A DNA stretch of 64,000 nucleotides from an uncultured Flaviramulus sp. (GTDB lineage Bacteria > Bacteroidota > Bacteroidia > Flavobacteriales > Flavobacteriaceae): contig CANKVS010000006.1 of the NCBI GenBank assembly GCA_947487155.1, forward strand, positions 1 to 64,000, given 5' to 3'. Of this stretch, positions 55,168-64,000 are shown piece after piece. The notes under the pieces were generated by a model. The model was given only the letters and a program-made list of their open reading frames with translations, made no database searches and was not told the origin of the DNA. The position numbers and the translations under genes are program-made. Position 1 is the stretch's first letter; each line of letters starts with the position of its first letter.

Positions 55168-56022
55168 ATGATTAAAAAAAATAAACATATTATGAAAATA
55201 AAGACGATGTTATTAGTGTCTTTTGCATTCGTATTAGCCTTTATGATTTCTAGTTGCGAAACAGATGAGACACAAACTGTAGCAAGATTTACAGAGCTTG
55301 TTATGTCTGATGAGTTTGATGCGGATGGTGCTCCAAATAGTGCTATATGGAACTTCGATATTGGTACAGGAGAAAACGGTTGGGGAAATAACGAGTTACA
55401 ATACTATACAGACCGTTCAGAAAATGTAACCGTACAAAATGGCGTGTTAATAATTACAGCGAAAGAAGAACAATTTAATGGTTCCAATTACACCTCAGCA
55501 AGACTCTTAACTAAAGGAAAGTTCGAGCAAACTTATGGGCGTTTTGAAGCGCGTATAAGATTACCATACGGAAAAGGTATTTGGCCAGCATTTTGGTTGT
55601 TAGGTGACGATTCTAATGGTTCACAAGATTGGCCGCAAATAGGAGAGATAGATATTATGGAATATGTAGGTGATGATCCAACAAGAGTTTTTGGAACAGT
55701 ACATGGACCAGGATATTCTGGAGCAGAAGGGGTTACTAAATCTTATGAATTAGAAGGCGACAGATTTGATACAGGCTTTCACATTTTTGGTATAGAATGG
55801 GGGCCAGATTATATTAATTATTACGTTGATGATGTGTTATATAATCAAATAACGCCAGACGATGTGCCAGGTGAATGGGTATTTAATCGCGGACCGTTTT
55901 ACATCATATTAAATGTAGCAGTAGGTGGTGCCTTACCAGGAGCTCCAAACGCAGAAACAGTATTTCCACAAAACATGCTTGTAGACTATGTACGAGTATA
56001 TAAAAATAGTAACAACTTATAA
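55168..56022 (+). CDS. GH16 endo-beta-1,3-glucanase (laminarinase-type) lipoprotein
   Basis: A 284-residue lipoprotein endoglucanase (lipobox ISSC; the start may be the Met at 55192 instead). The catalytic motif GEIDIMEYVG has nucleophile Glu160, Asp162 and acid/base Glu165 in the ExDxxE order of GH16. MSDEFDADGAPNSAIWNFDIG, NNELQYYTDR, YGRFEARIRLPYGKGIWPAFW and GPFYIILNVAVGG are typical of bacterial beta-1,3-glucanases. It has no extra domain. It would cut laminarin at the surface into oligosaccharides for SusCD. Confidence 0.95.
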   Translation: MIKKNKHIMKIKTMLLVSFAFVLAFMISSCETDETQTVARFTELVMSDEFDADGAPNSAIWNFDIGTGENGWGNNELQYYTDRSENVTVQNGVLIITAKEEQFNGSNYTSARLLTKGKFEQTYGRFEARIRLPYGKGIWPAFWLLGDDSNGSQDWPQIGEIDIMEYVGDDPTRVFGTVHGPGYSGAEGVTKSYELEGDRFDTGFHIFGIEWGPDYINYYVDDVLYNQITPDDVPGEWVFNRGPFYIILNVAVGGALPGAPNAETVFPQNMLVDYVRVYKNSNNL

Positions 56023-56034
56023 AAAAATAAACAG

Positions 56035-58749
56035 ATGAAACACTTACTAAAAAGAATTAAACAAATTTCAGTACTTATATTGGCGGTAGCTTTTATAGGT
56101 TGTGAAGACGATGATGTAGTTTTACCAAAAGTTGTTGCTGGTTTTACATATACAGTTAATGCAGATACAGGAACAGTTACGTTTTTAAATATTTCTGAAC
56201 AAGGCGATTCCTATGCATGGGATTTTGGAGATAATACGGCATCAACGTTAATTAACCCTGTAAAGGTTTATGACAATGGAACATATACTGTTAAGCTAAA
56301 TGTAAAAAATGTTGCAGGAGCTTCAGATAGTTTTCAGGACGAAGTAACCATTTTAATTCCAGAGGTAGCAGCATTGCCAATTTCTTTTGATGGTGCAAAT
56401 ACAAAATATGAAGCTACAACGTTTAATGGTGCAGCCTTTACAATAGTTGATAATCCAGACCCTTCTGGAGCTAATACGGCTGCTTCTAAAGTAGGAGAAA
56501 TTACAAATAGTGGAGCATCTTTTGAAGGATTCTTCTTCGATCTTGGAGCACCTTTAGATTTGTCTACAAATAAAACTGTTAAAGTTATTTTTTGGTCTAA
56601 TACACCAATTGATGTTTTATTAAAATTAGAAGAAGGCACAGGAGCAGATGTTGAAGCTACAGCTAGTCATGGTGGTACAGGTTGGGAAGCTATCTATTTC
56701 ACGTTCGATTCTGCAGAGAGCTATTCAAGGTTTACCATGTTTATAGATGGCGCTGGAACCACTTCGGGAATATTCTATATAGATGACGTTTCTCAAATCG
56801 CTACAGCAGATATTCCTTGTTTACAAACCGCTTTAGAATTACCAATAGATTTTGATTGTAATGGTATAGATTACGCTACTAAAATTGTAGGTAACGTATC
56901 TTTTGAAGTGATAGATAATCCAGAATTATCAGGAATTAACGCAGAAGAAAGTAAAGTTGGAAAAATAGTTAACGTAGGTGTAAATTGGGAAAATGCATTC
57001 TTTAACCTGGATACAGCTTTAGACCTTACAACAGATAAAGGTGTTAAATTTAAATTTTTCTCAGATCAGGCATTACCTCTAAAATTAAAATTAGAAGATG
57101 GTACAGAAGGCCCAATAGAAGTTGATGTTAACCATGGCGGAACAGGATGGGAAGAATTAACATTTACCTTCACATCTACGGCATCATATAACGATATGGT
57201 ACTTTTTGTTGATGGACCAGGTACAGCGGCAGGCACATTTTATATTGATGATTTAGAGCAGGTAGCAGGAACACCTCCACCACCAGCATGTACAGAAACG
57301 GAGTTAGTTTTACCAACAGATTTCGATTGTGATGGTATTGACTATGTATCTAAAGATTCGGGAGATGTGGCTTTTGAAGTTGTAGATAATCCAGAATTAT
57401 CAGGAATAAATGCAACACCTTCAAAAGTTGCGAAATTGGTATTTGATTCAAATCAACCATGGGAAAATATGAATTTAACTTATGACACTCCTATAAGTTT
57501 TGCAACAGATAAAGTTATTAAATTTAAAATGTTCTCATCTTCAGCAAGAGCTGTAAAGTTAAAGTTTGAAGGAGGCGGTCCTGCTACAGAAACAGATGTA
57601 AACCATACAGGTTCTGGTTGGGAAGAGTTAGAGTTTACAATGAATTCTTCTGATTCATTTACGAATTTAATTGTATTTGTTGATGGAGGTTCTAATACCG
57701 TGGGTACATTCTATATAGATGATATTGAACAAGTATCTTCTGGCGGTGGTGTATGTGCTGAAACCATGTTATCATTACCAATAGACTTTGATTGTGAAGG
57801 GATAGATTATGTGTCTAAAGACACTGGAGATGTTGCTTTTGAAGTCGTTGAGAATCCTGAGTTATCAGGTATTAATGCATCACCTTCTATGGTTGGAAAA
57901 ATGGTTTTTGACTCAAATCAACCATGGGAAAACATGAATTTAAATTTAGATACCCCTATAAGTTTTGCAACAGATAAAAGTATTAAACTTAAGCTGTTTT
58001 CTAATTCTGCAAGAGTCATAAAATTAAAGGTCGAAACAGGTGGGGCCCCTGATGAGAATGATCAAAATCATACTGGATCTGGATGGGAAGAGTTAACATT
58101 TACGTTAACAACTAGCGAGTCGTTTTCTAATCTCATTGTATTTGTAGATGGAGGTTCTAACACTGCTGGGACATTTTATATAGATGATATTGAGCAGGTT
58201 AGTTCTGGCGGCGGCAGTGGCGGCGGTGGAAGTACCGGTGGATGTACTGGTACACTTGTTAGTGCTGTTAATTTTCCAGTAAATTTTGAAGCATGCGAAA
58301 CCTTTATGGCTACAGATGGATCTGTTAAATTTGGTGATGCTATTAGTGCAGAATTGGTTGCAAACCCTTCATCTTCTGGTATTAACACATCGGATTATGT
58401 GTTGAAAGTTGATAAACCAGTAGGAGCAAATCATTGGGAAGGCGTTCAAAATGCTTTTGCTAACGATTTTGATTCTTCATTAACATTTAAGGTGAAAATT
58501 TATACAACAAAAGCAAATGTAACCTATCGATTTGAAATTTCTAATGACCCTAACGATAATAGTGTTGGAAACCCAGCGGGAATTACCAAGGTTGTCGCAA
58601 ATGCGAACGAATGGACAGAAGTAGAGGTTACTTTTACTGGAGTCCCTCCTGGAGGTCATAACAATTTTGTTATTAAGCCAGATGATGAAGGAAGTGGAAC
58701 AGTTTCAGTAGGAGCAATTCACTATTTCGATGATATAAGATTAGAGTAA
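56035..58749 (+). CDS. PKD lipoprotein with five tandem glycan-binding-like modules
   Basis: A 904-residue lipoprotein (lipobox FIGC, then acidic residues). A PKD domain (about 35-112; YAWDFGDN) is followed by five beta-sandwich modules starting near residues 115, 268, 424, 579 and 745. Modules 2-4 open with DFDC-GIDY and end with FYIDDIEQV or FYIDDLEQV; modules 3 and 4 are almost identical. A Gly/Ser linker (SGGGSGGGGSTGG) leads to the last module. No catalytic residue is evident. It is 12 bp after the GH16 gene and ends the operon; the role is probably multivalent glucan binding at the surface. Confidence 0.82.
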   Translation: MKHLLKRIKQISVLILAVAFIGCEDDDVVLPKVVAGFTYTVNADTGTVTFLNISEQGDSYAWDFGDNTASTLINPVKVYDNGTYTVKLNVKNVAGASDSFQDEVTILIPEVAALPISFDGANTKYEATTFNGAAFTIVDNPDPSGANTAASKVGEITNSGASFEGFFFDLGAPLDLSTNKTVKVIFWSNTPIDVLLKLEEGTGADVEATASHGGTGWEAIYFTFDSAESYSRFTMFIDGAGTTSGIFYIDDVSQIATADIPCLQTALELPIDFDCNGIDYATKIVGNVSFEVIDNPELSGINAEESKVGKIVNVGVNWENAFFNLDTALDLTTDKGVKFKFFSDQALPLKLKLEDGTEGPIEVDVNHGGTGWEELTFTFTSTASYNDMVLFVDGPGTAAGTFYIDDLEQVAGTPPPPACTETELVLPTDFDCDGIDYVSKDSGDVAFEVVDNPELSGINATPSKVAKLVFDSNQPWENMNLTYDTPISFATDKVIKFKMFSSSARAVKLKFEGGGPATETDVNHTGSGWEELEFTMNSSDSFTNLIVFVDGGSNTVGTFYIDDIEQVSSGGGVCAETMLSLPIDFDCEGIDYVSKDTGDVAFEVVENPELSGINASPSMVGKMVFDSNQPWENMNLNLDTPISFATDKSIKLKLFSNSARVIKLKVETGGAPDENDQNHTGSGWEELTFTLTTSESFSNLIVFVDGGSNTAGTFYIDDIEQVSSGGGSGGGGSTGGCTGTLVSAVNFPVNFEACETFMATDGSVKFGDAISAELVANPSSSGINTSDYVLKVDKPVGANHWEGVQNAFANDFDSSLTFKVKIYTTKANVTYRFEISNDPNDNSVGNPAGITKVVANANEWTEVEVTFTGVPPGGHNNFVIKPDDEGSGTVSVGAIHYFDDIRLE
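57304..58200 (+). repeat. Near-identical tandem modules 3 and 4
   Basis: Two units of about 465 bp, from 57304 and 57769, encode modules sharing long identical blocks (GIDYVSKD-GDVAFEVV, FDSNQPWENMNL, SNTVGTFYIDDIEQVSSGGG-like ends). This suggests recent duplication by recombination between repeats. Confidence 0.85.
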
Positions 58750-58766
58750 TAGTTAGATAACAATAT

Positions 58767-58808
58767 AAAAAAGGCTAGTTCAAACGGTTTGATTAGCTAG
58801 CCTTTTTT
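58767..58808 (+). terminator. Rho-independent terminator after module lipoprotein gene
   Basis: AAAAAAGGCTAG (58767-58778) pairs with CTAGCCTTTTTT (58797-58808), with a further TCAAAC/GTTTGA inner stem and a T-run. It separates the surface-protein operon from the phosphorylase gene. Confidence 0.9.
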
Positions 58809-58853
58809 AATAAATATGAGAGAAAATACCTATTAAAATTCATAACAACATTA

Positions 58854-61800
58854 ATGAATCAAGCAATTTCTAAATTAGAAGAGATGACTTTAGAGTTACC
58901 AAATAAAGTAGCTGGAGAACTAGTTAGTTTTGATAATGAAACGTATTACAAGATTTCTAATAGCGACAAAATGCGTCCGTTTTTTATGAGTATTGTTAGT
59001 GATTCTAATCACTGGATGTTTATATCAAGTAATGGAGGCTTAACTGCTGGTAGAAAAAATGCAGAATCATCTTTATTCCCATATTATACAGATGATAAAA
59101 TTACTGAAATGGCTGAAATTACAGGAAGTAAGACCATTTTTCATATTAATATAAATGATAAAATACATCTTTGGGAACCGTTTTCTATCCGTCAAATGGG
59201 AATGTATAATACGCAAACCAATTTGTATAAAAACAGTCATGGGAATAAAATTATTTTTGAAGAAAACAATCTCGATTTAAACCTGACATTCAGATACCAA
59301 TGGAACTCAAGTAATAAATTTGGTTTTGTAAAAAAATCAACGTTAATAAACCATAATGATTTTAAAATTGATATTAGAGTTTTAGATGGATTGCAAAACA
59401 TATTACCAGCAAATGTTACTTCAGATTTGCAAAATACTAGGAGCAACCTTGTAGATGCCTATAAAAAGAACGAACTTCAAAAAGAAGTTGGTTTAGGTAT
59501 TTATGCATTAAGTTCAGTAATTGTTGACAAAGCTGAGCCTAGTGAAGCATTAAAAGCAAATACGGTTTGGTCTGCTGGATTAACAAATCCAACCTATTTA
59601 TTATCATCATTTCAATTAGACGATTTTAGAAAAGGACTACCCATTCAAGAAGAAGTTAATGTAAAAGCCGAAAAAGGAGCTTACTTTATTTCGGCCCAAA
59701 TTAAATTGGGATATGGCGATGAAAGAAGTTGGATGTTTGTAGCTAATGTAAACCAATCAATTTCTGATGTGGTTAAAATTTCCGAAATCATAAAAAATGA
59801 AGACGACTTATTAGGTTTAGTACAAAACAATATTGATTTAGGTACTACTAACTTGATTAATTTAACTACAGCTTCAGATGGTATACAACTTACAGCAGAT
59901 CCATTAACAAATACCAGACATTTTGCAAACACGCTTTTTAATATTATGCGAGGAGGTATTTTTGATGATGCCTATACTATTGAGAAACCAGATTTTATAA
60001 AATATATTTCTAAAGCGAATAAACAGGTCTTCAATGAAAAGGAAAGAACCTTAAACGCTTTACCAGATGTGTTTTCTTTAAACGATATTAAAGCTTTTGC
60101 TGAGAAAAGTAAAAACTACGATTTTAAGCGATTATGTTTAGAATATTTACCCTTAAAGTTTAGTAGACGACATGGTGACCCTAGTAGGCCATGGAATAAG
60201 TTTTCTATTAATACAAGAAATGAAGAAGATGGTTCTAAAATTCTTGATTATGAAGGCAATTGGCGAGATATCTTCCAAAATTGGGAAGCTTTAGCACATG
60301 CTTATCCAGAGTTTATTGAAGGTATGATTCATAAGTTTTTAAACGCCACAACATTTGAAGGCTACAACCCATACCGTGTTACAAAAGATGGTTTTGATTG
60401 GGAAGTTATTGAGGAGCACGATCCTTGGTCTTACATTGGCTATTGGGGCGATCATCAAATTATTTATCTTTTAAAATTCTTAGAGTTTATTGAAGATTAT
60501 TATCCAGGAGATTTAGAAAAACGATTTAATGAAGATATTTTTGTATATGCCAATGTCCCTTATAAAATAAAGGACTATGTAGATACTTTAAAAAATCCAA
60601 AAGACACTATTGATTTTGATTACAGCTTAGATCATAAAATCAATGAAAAAAGAGATCAAATAGGTGCAGATGGCGCTTTATTAGAATACGAAAACTCAGA
60701 GATATATAGAGTTAATTTAATTGAAAAATTATTAGCTACCGTACTATCAAAAGTATCAAACTTTATTCCTGAAGGAGGCATTTGGTTAAATACTCAAAGA
60801 CCAGAATGGAATGATGCAAACAATGCTTTGGTTGGTAACGGTGTATCTATGGTTACCCTATCCTATTTGTATAGGTTTTTAAATTTCTTTAAAAACGTAG
60901 TTTCTAAATCAGAAACTAAACAAGTAAAAGTGTCTCAAGAACTAGCAGCGTTTTTTAACGGAATTGTTAAAACGTTAGATGATAACGTAAATGTTTTATC
61001 TAATAAAATATCAGATAGAGACCGAAAAAATATACTCGATGGTTTAGGAATATCGGGTAGTAATTATAGAGAAACCATATATAATAATGGGTTTTCAAAC
61101 ACAAAATCTGAATTAAGTTTTGAAGCTATTTCTAGTTTTATAGCAGTTGCTAAAACATATTTAGAACATAGTATTAAAGCCAATAAGCGAAATGATAATA
61201 TGTATCATGCTTATAATTTAATGACTGTTGAAAATGATAGTGAGGTATCTATATCGCACTTACCCGAAATGTTAGAAGGACAAGTTGCCATATTAAGTTC
61301 GGGTTATTTAACACCACCTGAAGCATTACAGTTACTTGATGGGTTAAAAAGTAGCACATTGTTTAGAAGAGACCAATACAGTTACATACTTTACCCAGAT
61401 AAAGAATTACCTAGATTTGATAAAAAGAACAACATTCCAGTTGAAAAAGTAGAGCAATCTACCTTATTAAAACAATTAATCGCAGACAATAATTGGCAAA
61501 TTATAGATAAAGACGTTTTAGGAAATTATCATTTTAATGGAAGTTTTAATAATGCAAATAGTTTACAGGCTGCATTACATAATTTAAGTGAAGAATATCA
61601 ATTCTTAGTAAAAAGAGATACATCATTTTTACTTCAAATTTTTGAAGAAATTTTTGACCATAAATCATTTACAGGACGCTCAGGAACATTTTTTGGATAC
61701 GAAGGATTGGGTTCTATTTATTGGCACATGGTATCTAAGTTGTTATTAGCAGTTCAAGAAAACTGTTTGTTAGCTATAAACAATAATGAGGATGCCGTAA

Positions 61801-62309
61801 CCATAGGTAAATTATTTGACCATTATTACGAAATTAATGCAGGCATAGGAGTCCATAAATCACCAGAATTATACGGTGCATTTCCAACAGATCCTTACTC
61901 TCATACACCAGCAACCAAAGGTGCGCAACAACCAGGAATGACTGGGCAAGTAAAAGAAGATATATTATGCAGGTTTGGAGAATTAGGCGTGTTTGTTAAA
62001 AACGGTAAGCTGGCGTTTAAACTTGGATTATTACAAACTAAAGAGTTTTTACAAACACCATCAATATTCAGTTTTACCAATGTCTCTAACGAAAAACAAA
62101 ATATAGCGCTTGAGGCTAACTCGTTATGCTTTACATATTGCCAAGTACCAATTATATACAAGCGTTCAGAAAGCGACTATTTGCAAGTTATTTTTAATAC
62201 AGGCGAGCAGATTGAATTTGATAATAAGAGTCTTGATTTAAAAACATCAAAATCCATTTTTGAAAGGCGAGGTGAAGTCAATCAAATTATAGTAACATTT
62301 AATAAGTAA
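58854..62309 (+). CDS. GH94-related beta-glucan phosphorylase (GH149/GH161-like)
   Basis: A 1151-residue protein with no signal peptide, so cytoplasmic. Several segments fit the GH94/GH149/GH161 phosphorylase clan: FISSNGGLTAGRKN near residue 55, EPFSIRQMGMYNTQ, the SRPWNKFSINTRNEEDGS region (about 442-460), WSYIGYWGDHQIIYLLKFLE (about 525-545) and PEWNDANNALVGNG, whose Asp (about residue 654) is the candidate catalytic acid. The size is right for GH149-type beta-1,3-oligoglucan phosphorylase, but I cannot separate it from GH161 by eye. It would release glucose 1-phosphate from imported oligoglucans, sparing ATP. Confidence 0.75.
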   Translation: MNQAISKLEEMTLELPNKVAGELVSFDNETYYKISNSDKMRPFFMSIVSDSNHWMFISSNGGLTAGRKNAESSLFPYYTDDKITEMAEITGSKTIFHININDKIHLWEPFSIRQMGMYNTQTNLYKNSHGNKIIFEENNLDLNLTFRYQWNSSNKFGFVKKSTLINHNDFKIDIRVLDGLQNILPANVTSDLQNTRSNLVDAYKKNELQKEVGLGIYALSSVIVDKAEPSEALKANTVWSAGLTNPTYLLSSFQLDDFRKGLPIQEEVNVKAEKGAYFISAQIKLGYGDERSWMFVANVNQSISDVVKISEIIKNEDDLLGLVQNNIDLGTTNLINLTTASDGIQLTADPLTNTRHFANTLFNIMRGGIFDDAYTIEKPDFIKYISKANKQVFNEKERTLNALPDVFSLNDIKAFAEKSKNYDFKRLCLEYLPLKFSRRHGDPSRPWNKFSINTRNEEDGSKILDYEGNWRDIFQNWEALAHAYPEFIEGMIHKFLNATTFEGYNPYRVTKDGFDWEVIEEHDPWSYIGYWGDHQIIYLLKFLEFIEDYYPGDLEKRFNEDIFVYANVPYKIKDYVDTLKNPKDTIDFDYSLDHKINEKRDQIGADGALLEYENSEIYRVNLIEKLLATVLSKVSNFIPEGGIWLNTQRPEWNDANNALVGNGVSMVTLSYLYRFLNFFKNVVSKSETKQVKVSQELAAFFNGIVKTLDDNVNVLSNKISDRDRKNILDGLGISGSNYRETIYNNGFSNTKSELSFEAISSFIAVAKTYLEHSIKANKRNDNMYHAYNLMTVENDSEVSISHLPEMLEGQVAILSSGYLTPPEALQLLDGLKSSTLFRRDQYSYILYPDKELPRFDKKNNIPVEKVEQSTLLKQLIADNNWQIIDKDVLGNYHFNGSFNNANSLQAALHNLSEEYQFLVKRDTSFLLQIFEEIFDHKSFTGRSGTFFGYEGLGSIYWHMVSKLLLAVQENCLLAINNNEDAVTIGKLFDHYYEINAGIGVHKSPELYGAFPTDPYSHTPATKGAQQPGMTGQVKEDILCRFGELGVFVKNGKLAFKLGLLQTKEFLQTPSIFSFTNVSNEKQNIALEANSLCFTYCQVPIIYKRSESDYLQVIFNTGEQIEFDNKSLDLKTSKSIFERRGEVNQIIVTFNK

Positions 62310-62453
62310 CAAAAGAAAACGCAGATAAGTTTAACCAACAATTAAAAGTTTACGCATAACATGAAACATTCATAACTACATTTTCGATGCATAGAAAAAT
62401 AAGGCTAAATGAATGTTATATCTAACAGATAAAAAACAATTAATTATAAACAG
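62310..62453. other. Gap before GH17 gene
   Basis: A 144-bp gap containing TTCATAACTACATT (62369-62382), which differs by one base from a segment just before the phosphorylase gene (58839-58852). No terminator or promoter box is clear. Confidence 0.4.
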
Positions 62454-63737
62454 ATGAAAACCAATCTAAATATAATAGGCGTGCTTTTAGTTTTAGCCTT
62501 TGGATGTGTAAACGGTACAAAAAAAGAATCTGAAAACGTGAAAAAAGTAAAACATATTACAGCCGCTGATATTTTGGGAAACCCTAAATATTTAGCCATT
62601 TCATACGGAGGTTATCGTCAAAAAACCAGAGATATACAGCCTACTATTGCAGAGTTAAAAGACGATATGAAAATCTTATCTGCAATGGGCATTAAAATAT
62701 TAAGAACCTATAATGTGCAATTACAGCAGGCACCAAATCTATTAAAAGCCATAAGCGAATTAAAAGCAGAGGATTCAAATTTTGAAATGTATGTTATGTT
62801 GGGCGCGTGGATAGACTGCCAAAACGCATGGACAGATATAGCACCAAATCATGACGTAGAGAGCGAACAAAATGCTGAAGAAATAGATAGGACTGTTGCA
62901 CTGGCAAAGGCTTACCCAGATATAGTAAAGGTTATTGCTGTGGGTAATGAAGCTATGGTACGTTGGGCTACCAGTTATTTTGTACGCCCAAATGTAGTAT
63001 TAAAATGGGTAAATTATTTGCAAGCATTAAAAAAAGAGGGGGAGTTACCTAAAGATTTATGGATAACCAGTTCGGACGATTTCTCATCTTGGGGTGGTGG
63101 TGATGCAAGTTATCATACTGAAGATTTAGAACAATTAATAAAGGCAGTAGATTATATTTCTATGCATACTTACCCCATGCATAACACGCATTATAATTCA
63201 GAGTTTTGGTTGATTCCTGAAAATGAAATGCACTTATCAGCAAGCGAAAAAGTTGAATCAGCAATGCAGCGTGCTTTAAAATTTTCTCGAAAACAACACG
63301 ATAGTGTAACGAACTACATGAAAAGTTTAGGAGTTAATAAACCTGTGCATATAGGAGAAACAGGTTGGTCTACAGTATCTAATGGACATTATGGTACTAA
63401 TGGTTCAAGAGCAACAGACGAATACAAATCGGGACGTTACCACGAACTTATGAGGAATTGGACCACCAAAGCTGAAATTTCTTGCTTCTATTTTGAAGCC
63501 TTTGATGAACAATGGAAAGACTCACATAACGCTAAAGGATCAGAAAATCATTTTGGTTTAATCAACTTAAAAGGTCAAGCTAAATATGCATTATGGGATT
63601 TGGTAGATAGAGGTGTTTTTATAGGATTAACCAGAGATGGAAACCCTATAACAAAAACATACAACGGTAATAAAAAAGCTTTAATGGAGGATGTTTTAGT
63701 CCCACCTTCTATTGTTGAAGTTGGAGTGTCTCACTAG
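62454..63737 (+). CDS. GH17 beta-1,3-glucan hydrolase lipoprotein
   Basis: A 427-residue lipoprotein (lipobox FGC, about Cys18). The GH17 TIM barrel shows the acid/base Glu166 in VIAVGNEAM and the nucleophile Glu302 in VHIGETGWST, with ISYGGYR at the start of the barrel and YFEAFDEQWK near the C-terminus. GH17 enzymes of marine Bacteroidota laminarin loci cut beta-1,3-glucan oligosaccharides, so this is likely a periplasmic or surface laminarinase. The GH30 gene follows after 14 bp. Confidence 0.92.
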   Translation: MKTNLNIIGVLLVLAFGCVNGTKKESENVKKVKHITAADILGNPKYLAISYGGYRQKTRDIQPTIAELKDDMKILSAMGIKILRTYNVQLQQAPNLLKAISELKAEDSNFEMYVMLGAWIDCQNAWTDIAPNHDVESEQNAEEIDRTVALAKAYPDIVKVIAVGNEAMVRWATSYFVRPNVVLKWVNYLQALKKEGELPKDLWITSSDDFSSWGGGDASYHTEDLEQLIKAVDYISMHTYPMHNTHYNSEFWLIPENEMHLSASEKVESAMQRALKFSRKQHDSVTNYMKSLGVNKPVHIGETGWSTVSNGHYGTNGSRATDEYKSGRYHELMRNWTTKAEISCFYFEAFDEQWKDSHNAKGSENHFGLINLKGQAKYALWDLVDRGVFIGLTRDGNPITKTYNGNKKALMEDVLVPPSIVEVGVSH

Positions 63738-63751
63738 AAAAATGATTGAAA

Positions 63752-64000
63752 ATGAAACAATTAAAATATTATATCTATTGTCTGGTACTAATAACTATGA
63801 GTTGTAACGAAATAGAAAACAAACTACGAGTTGAAGTTTTTGAAACTTCGGCTAAAGGTAATAAGCTAACCAAGATTACCACGTTTATAACTCAGGAGAA
63901 TAAAGCAATTATTAAATTAAATCCAGAACAAACGTTTCAAACAATTTCTGGTTTTGGAGGTGCATTTACAGAGTCTTCAGCTTATTTGTTAAATAAGTTA
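63752..64000 (+). CDS. GH30 glycosidase lipoprotein, 3' truncated by window end
   Basis: Only the first 83 codons lie in the window. A signal peptide ends at a lipobox (TMSC). The segment QTISGFGGAFTESSAYLL is the N-terminal hallmark of GH30, which in this setting is usually a beta-1,6-glucanase that removes the beta-1,6 side chains of laminarin. The catalytic residues lie beyond the window. It is 14 bp after the GH17 gene. Confidence 0.88.
   Translation, partial: MKQLKYYIYCLVLITMSCNEIENKLRVEVFETSAKGNKLTKITTFITQENKAIIKLNPEQTFQTISGFGGAFTESSAYLLNKL

Overview
The window looks like a low-GC, marine-type member of the Flavobacteriaceae (Bacteroidota). The evidence is SusC/SusD pairs with PKD lipoproteins, TAnnTTTG-like promoter boxes, few Shine-Dalgarno sequences, a Bacteroidota-type LptD, bacillithiol synthesis (BshA), DUF3570/DUF4266/ApbE genes and many short intergenic repeats. 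No rRNA and no CRISPR array were seen; there is one tRNA.

Layout. 1-2.5 kb: an IS21-like multi-repeat terminus abuts a truncated, frameshifted FG-GAP/UnbV-type gene, followed by a lipoprotein sulfatase and tRNA-Arg(TCT). 2.5-9.3 kb: housekeeping genes, mostly minus strand (THUMP-like methyltransferase, AI-2E-family permease, SpoU methyltransferase, PNPOx-like protein, DUF4159, DUF1223, RsmE, TsaD). 9.5-19.9 kb: plus-strand TamB, PfkA, GAPDH, a BadF/GlcNAc-kinase-type ATPase, a ModF-like ABC ATPase and a hybrid histidine kinase. 19.9-25 kb: RidA, then two accessory secreted-protein genes separated and flanked by large imperfect hairpins (cassette-like), then LptD. 25-30 kb: amidase, MCE/MlaD protein and a two-gene HdrD-like Fe-S oxidoreductase. 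30.5-35 kb: SerB, then a thioredoxin/ApbE/DUF4266/DUF3570 operon. 35.3-39.4 kb: a NagZ-like GH3 fused to a beta-lactamase-type serine hydrolase, followed by bshA.

39.6-64 kb (right edge) is a polysaccharide utilisation locus, most likely for laminarin-type beta-1,3/1,6-glucan. Its parts are a periplasmic propeller/Y_Y_Y/TM/LuxR-HTH regulator; SusC, SusD and two PKD lipoproteins; a clan GH-A glycosidase fused to an outer-membrane-barrel-like domain; a carbohydrate-binding lipoprotein; GH16; a lipoprotein of tandem binding modules; a cytoplasmic GH94-related (GH149/GH161-like) glucan phosphorylase; GH17; and a GH30 cut by the window end. In the proposed model, surface GH16 and binding lipoproteins cut and hold the glucan, SusCD imports oligosaccharides, GH17/GH30 trim them and the phosphorylase releases glucose 1-phosphate.

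The most interesting signals are: a shared operator-like direct repeat and spacing-conserved promoter architecture in front of the regulator, susC and the barrel-fused glycosidase; the glycosidase-barrel fusion itself; the cassette-like hairpins around 20.5-21.7 kb; and the ApbE-linked operon with possible flavinylation motifs. All assignments are from reading the sequence; no database search was run.
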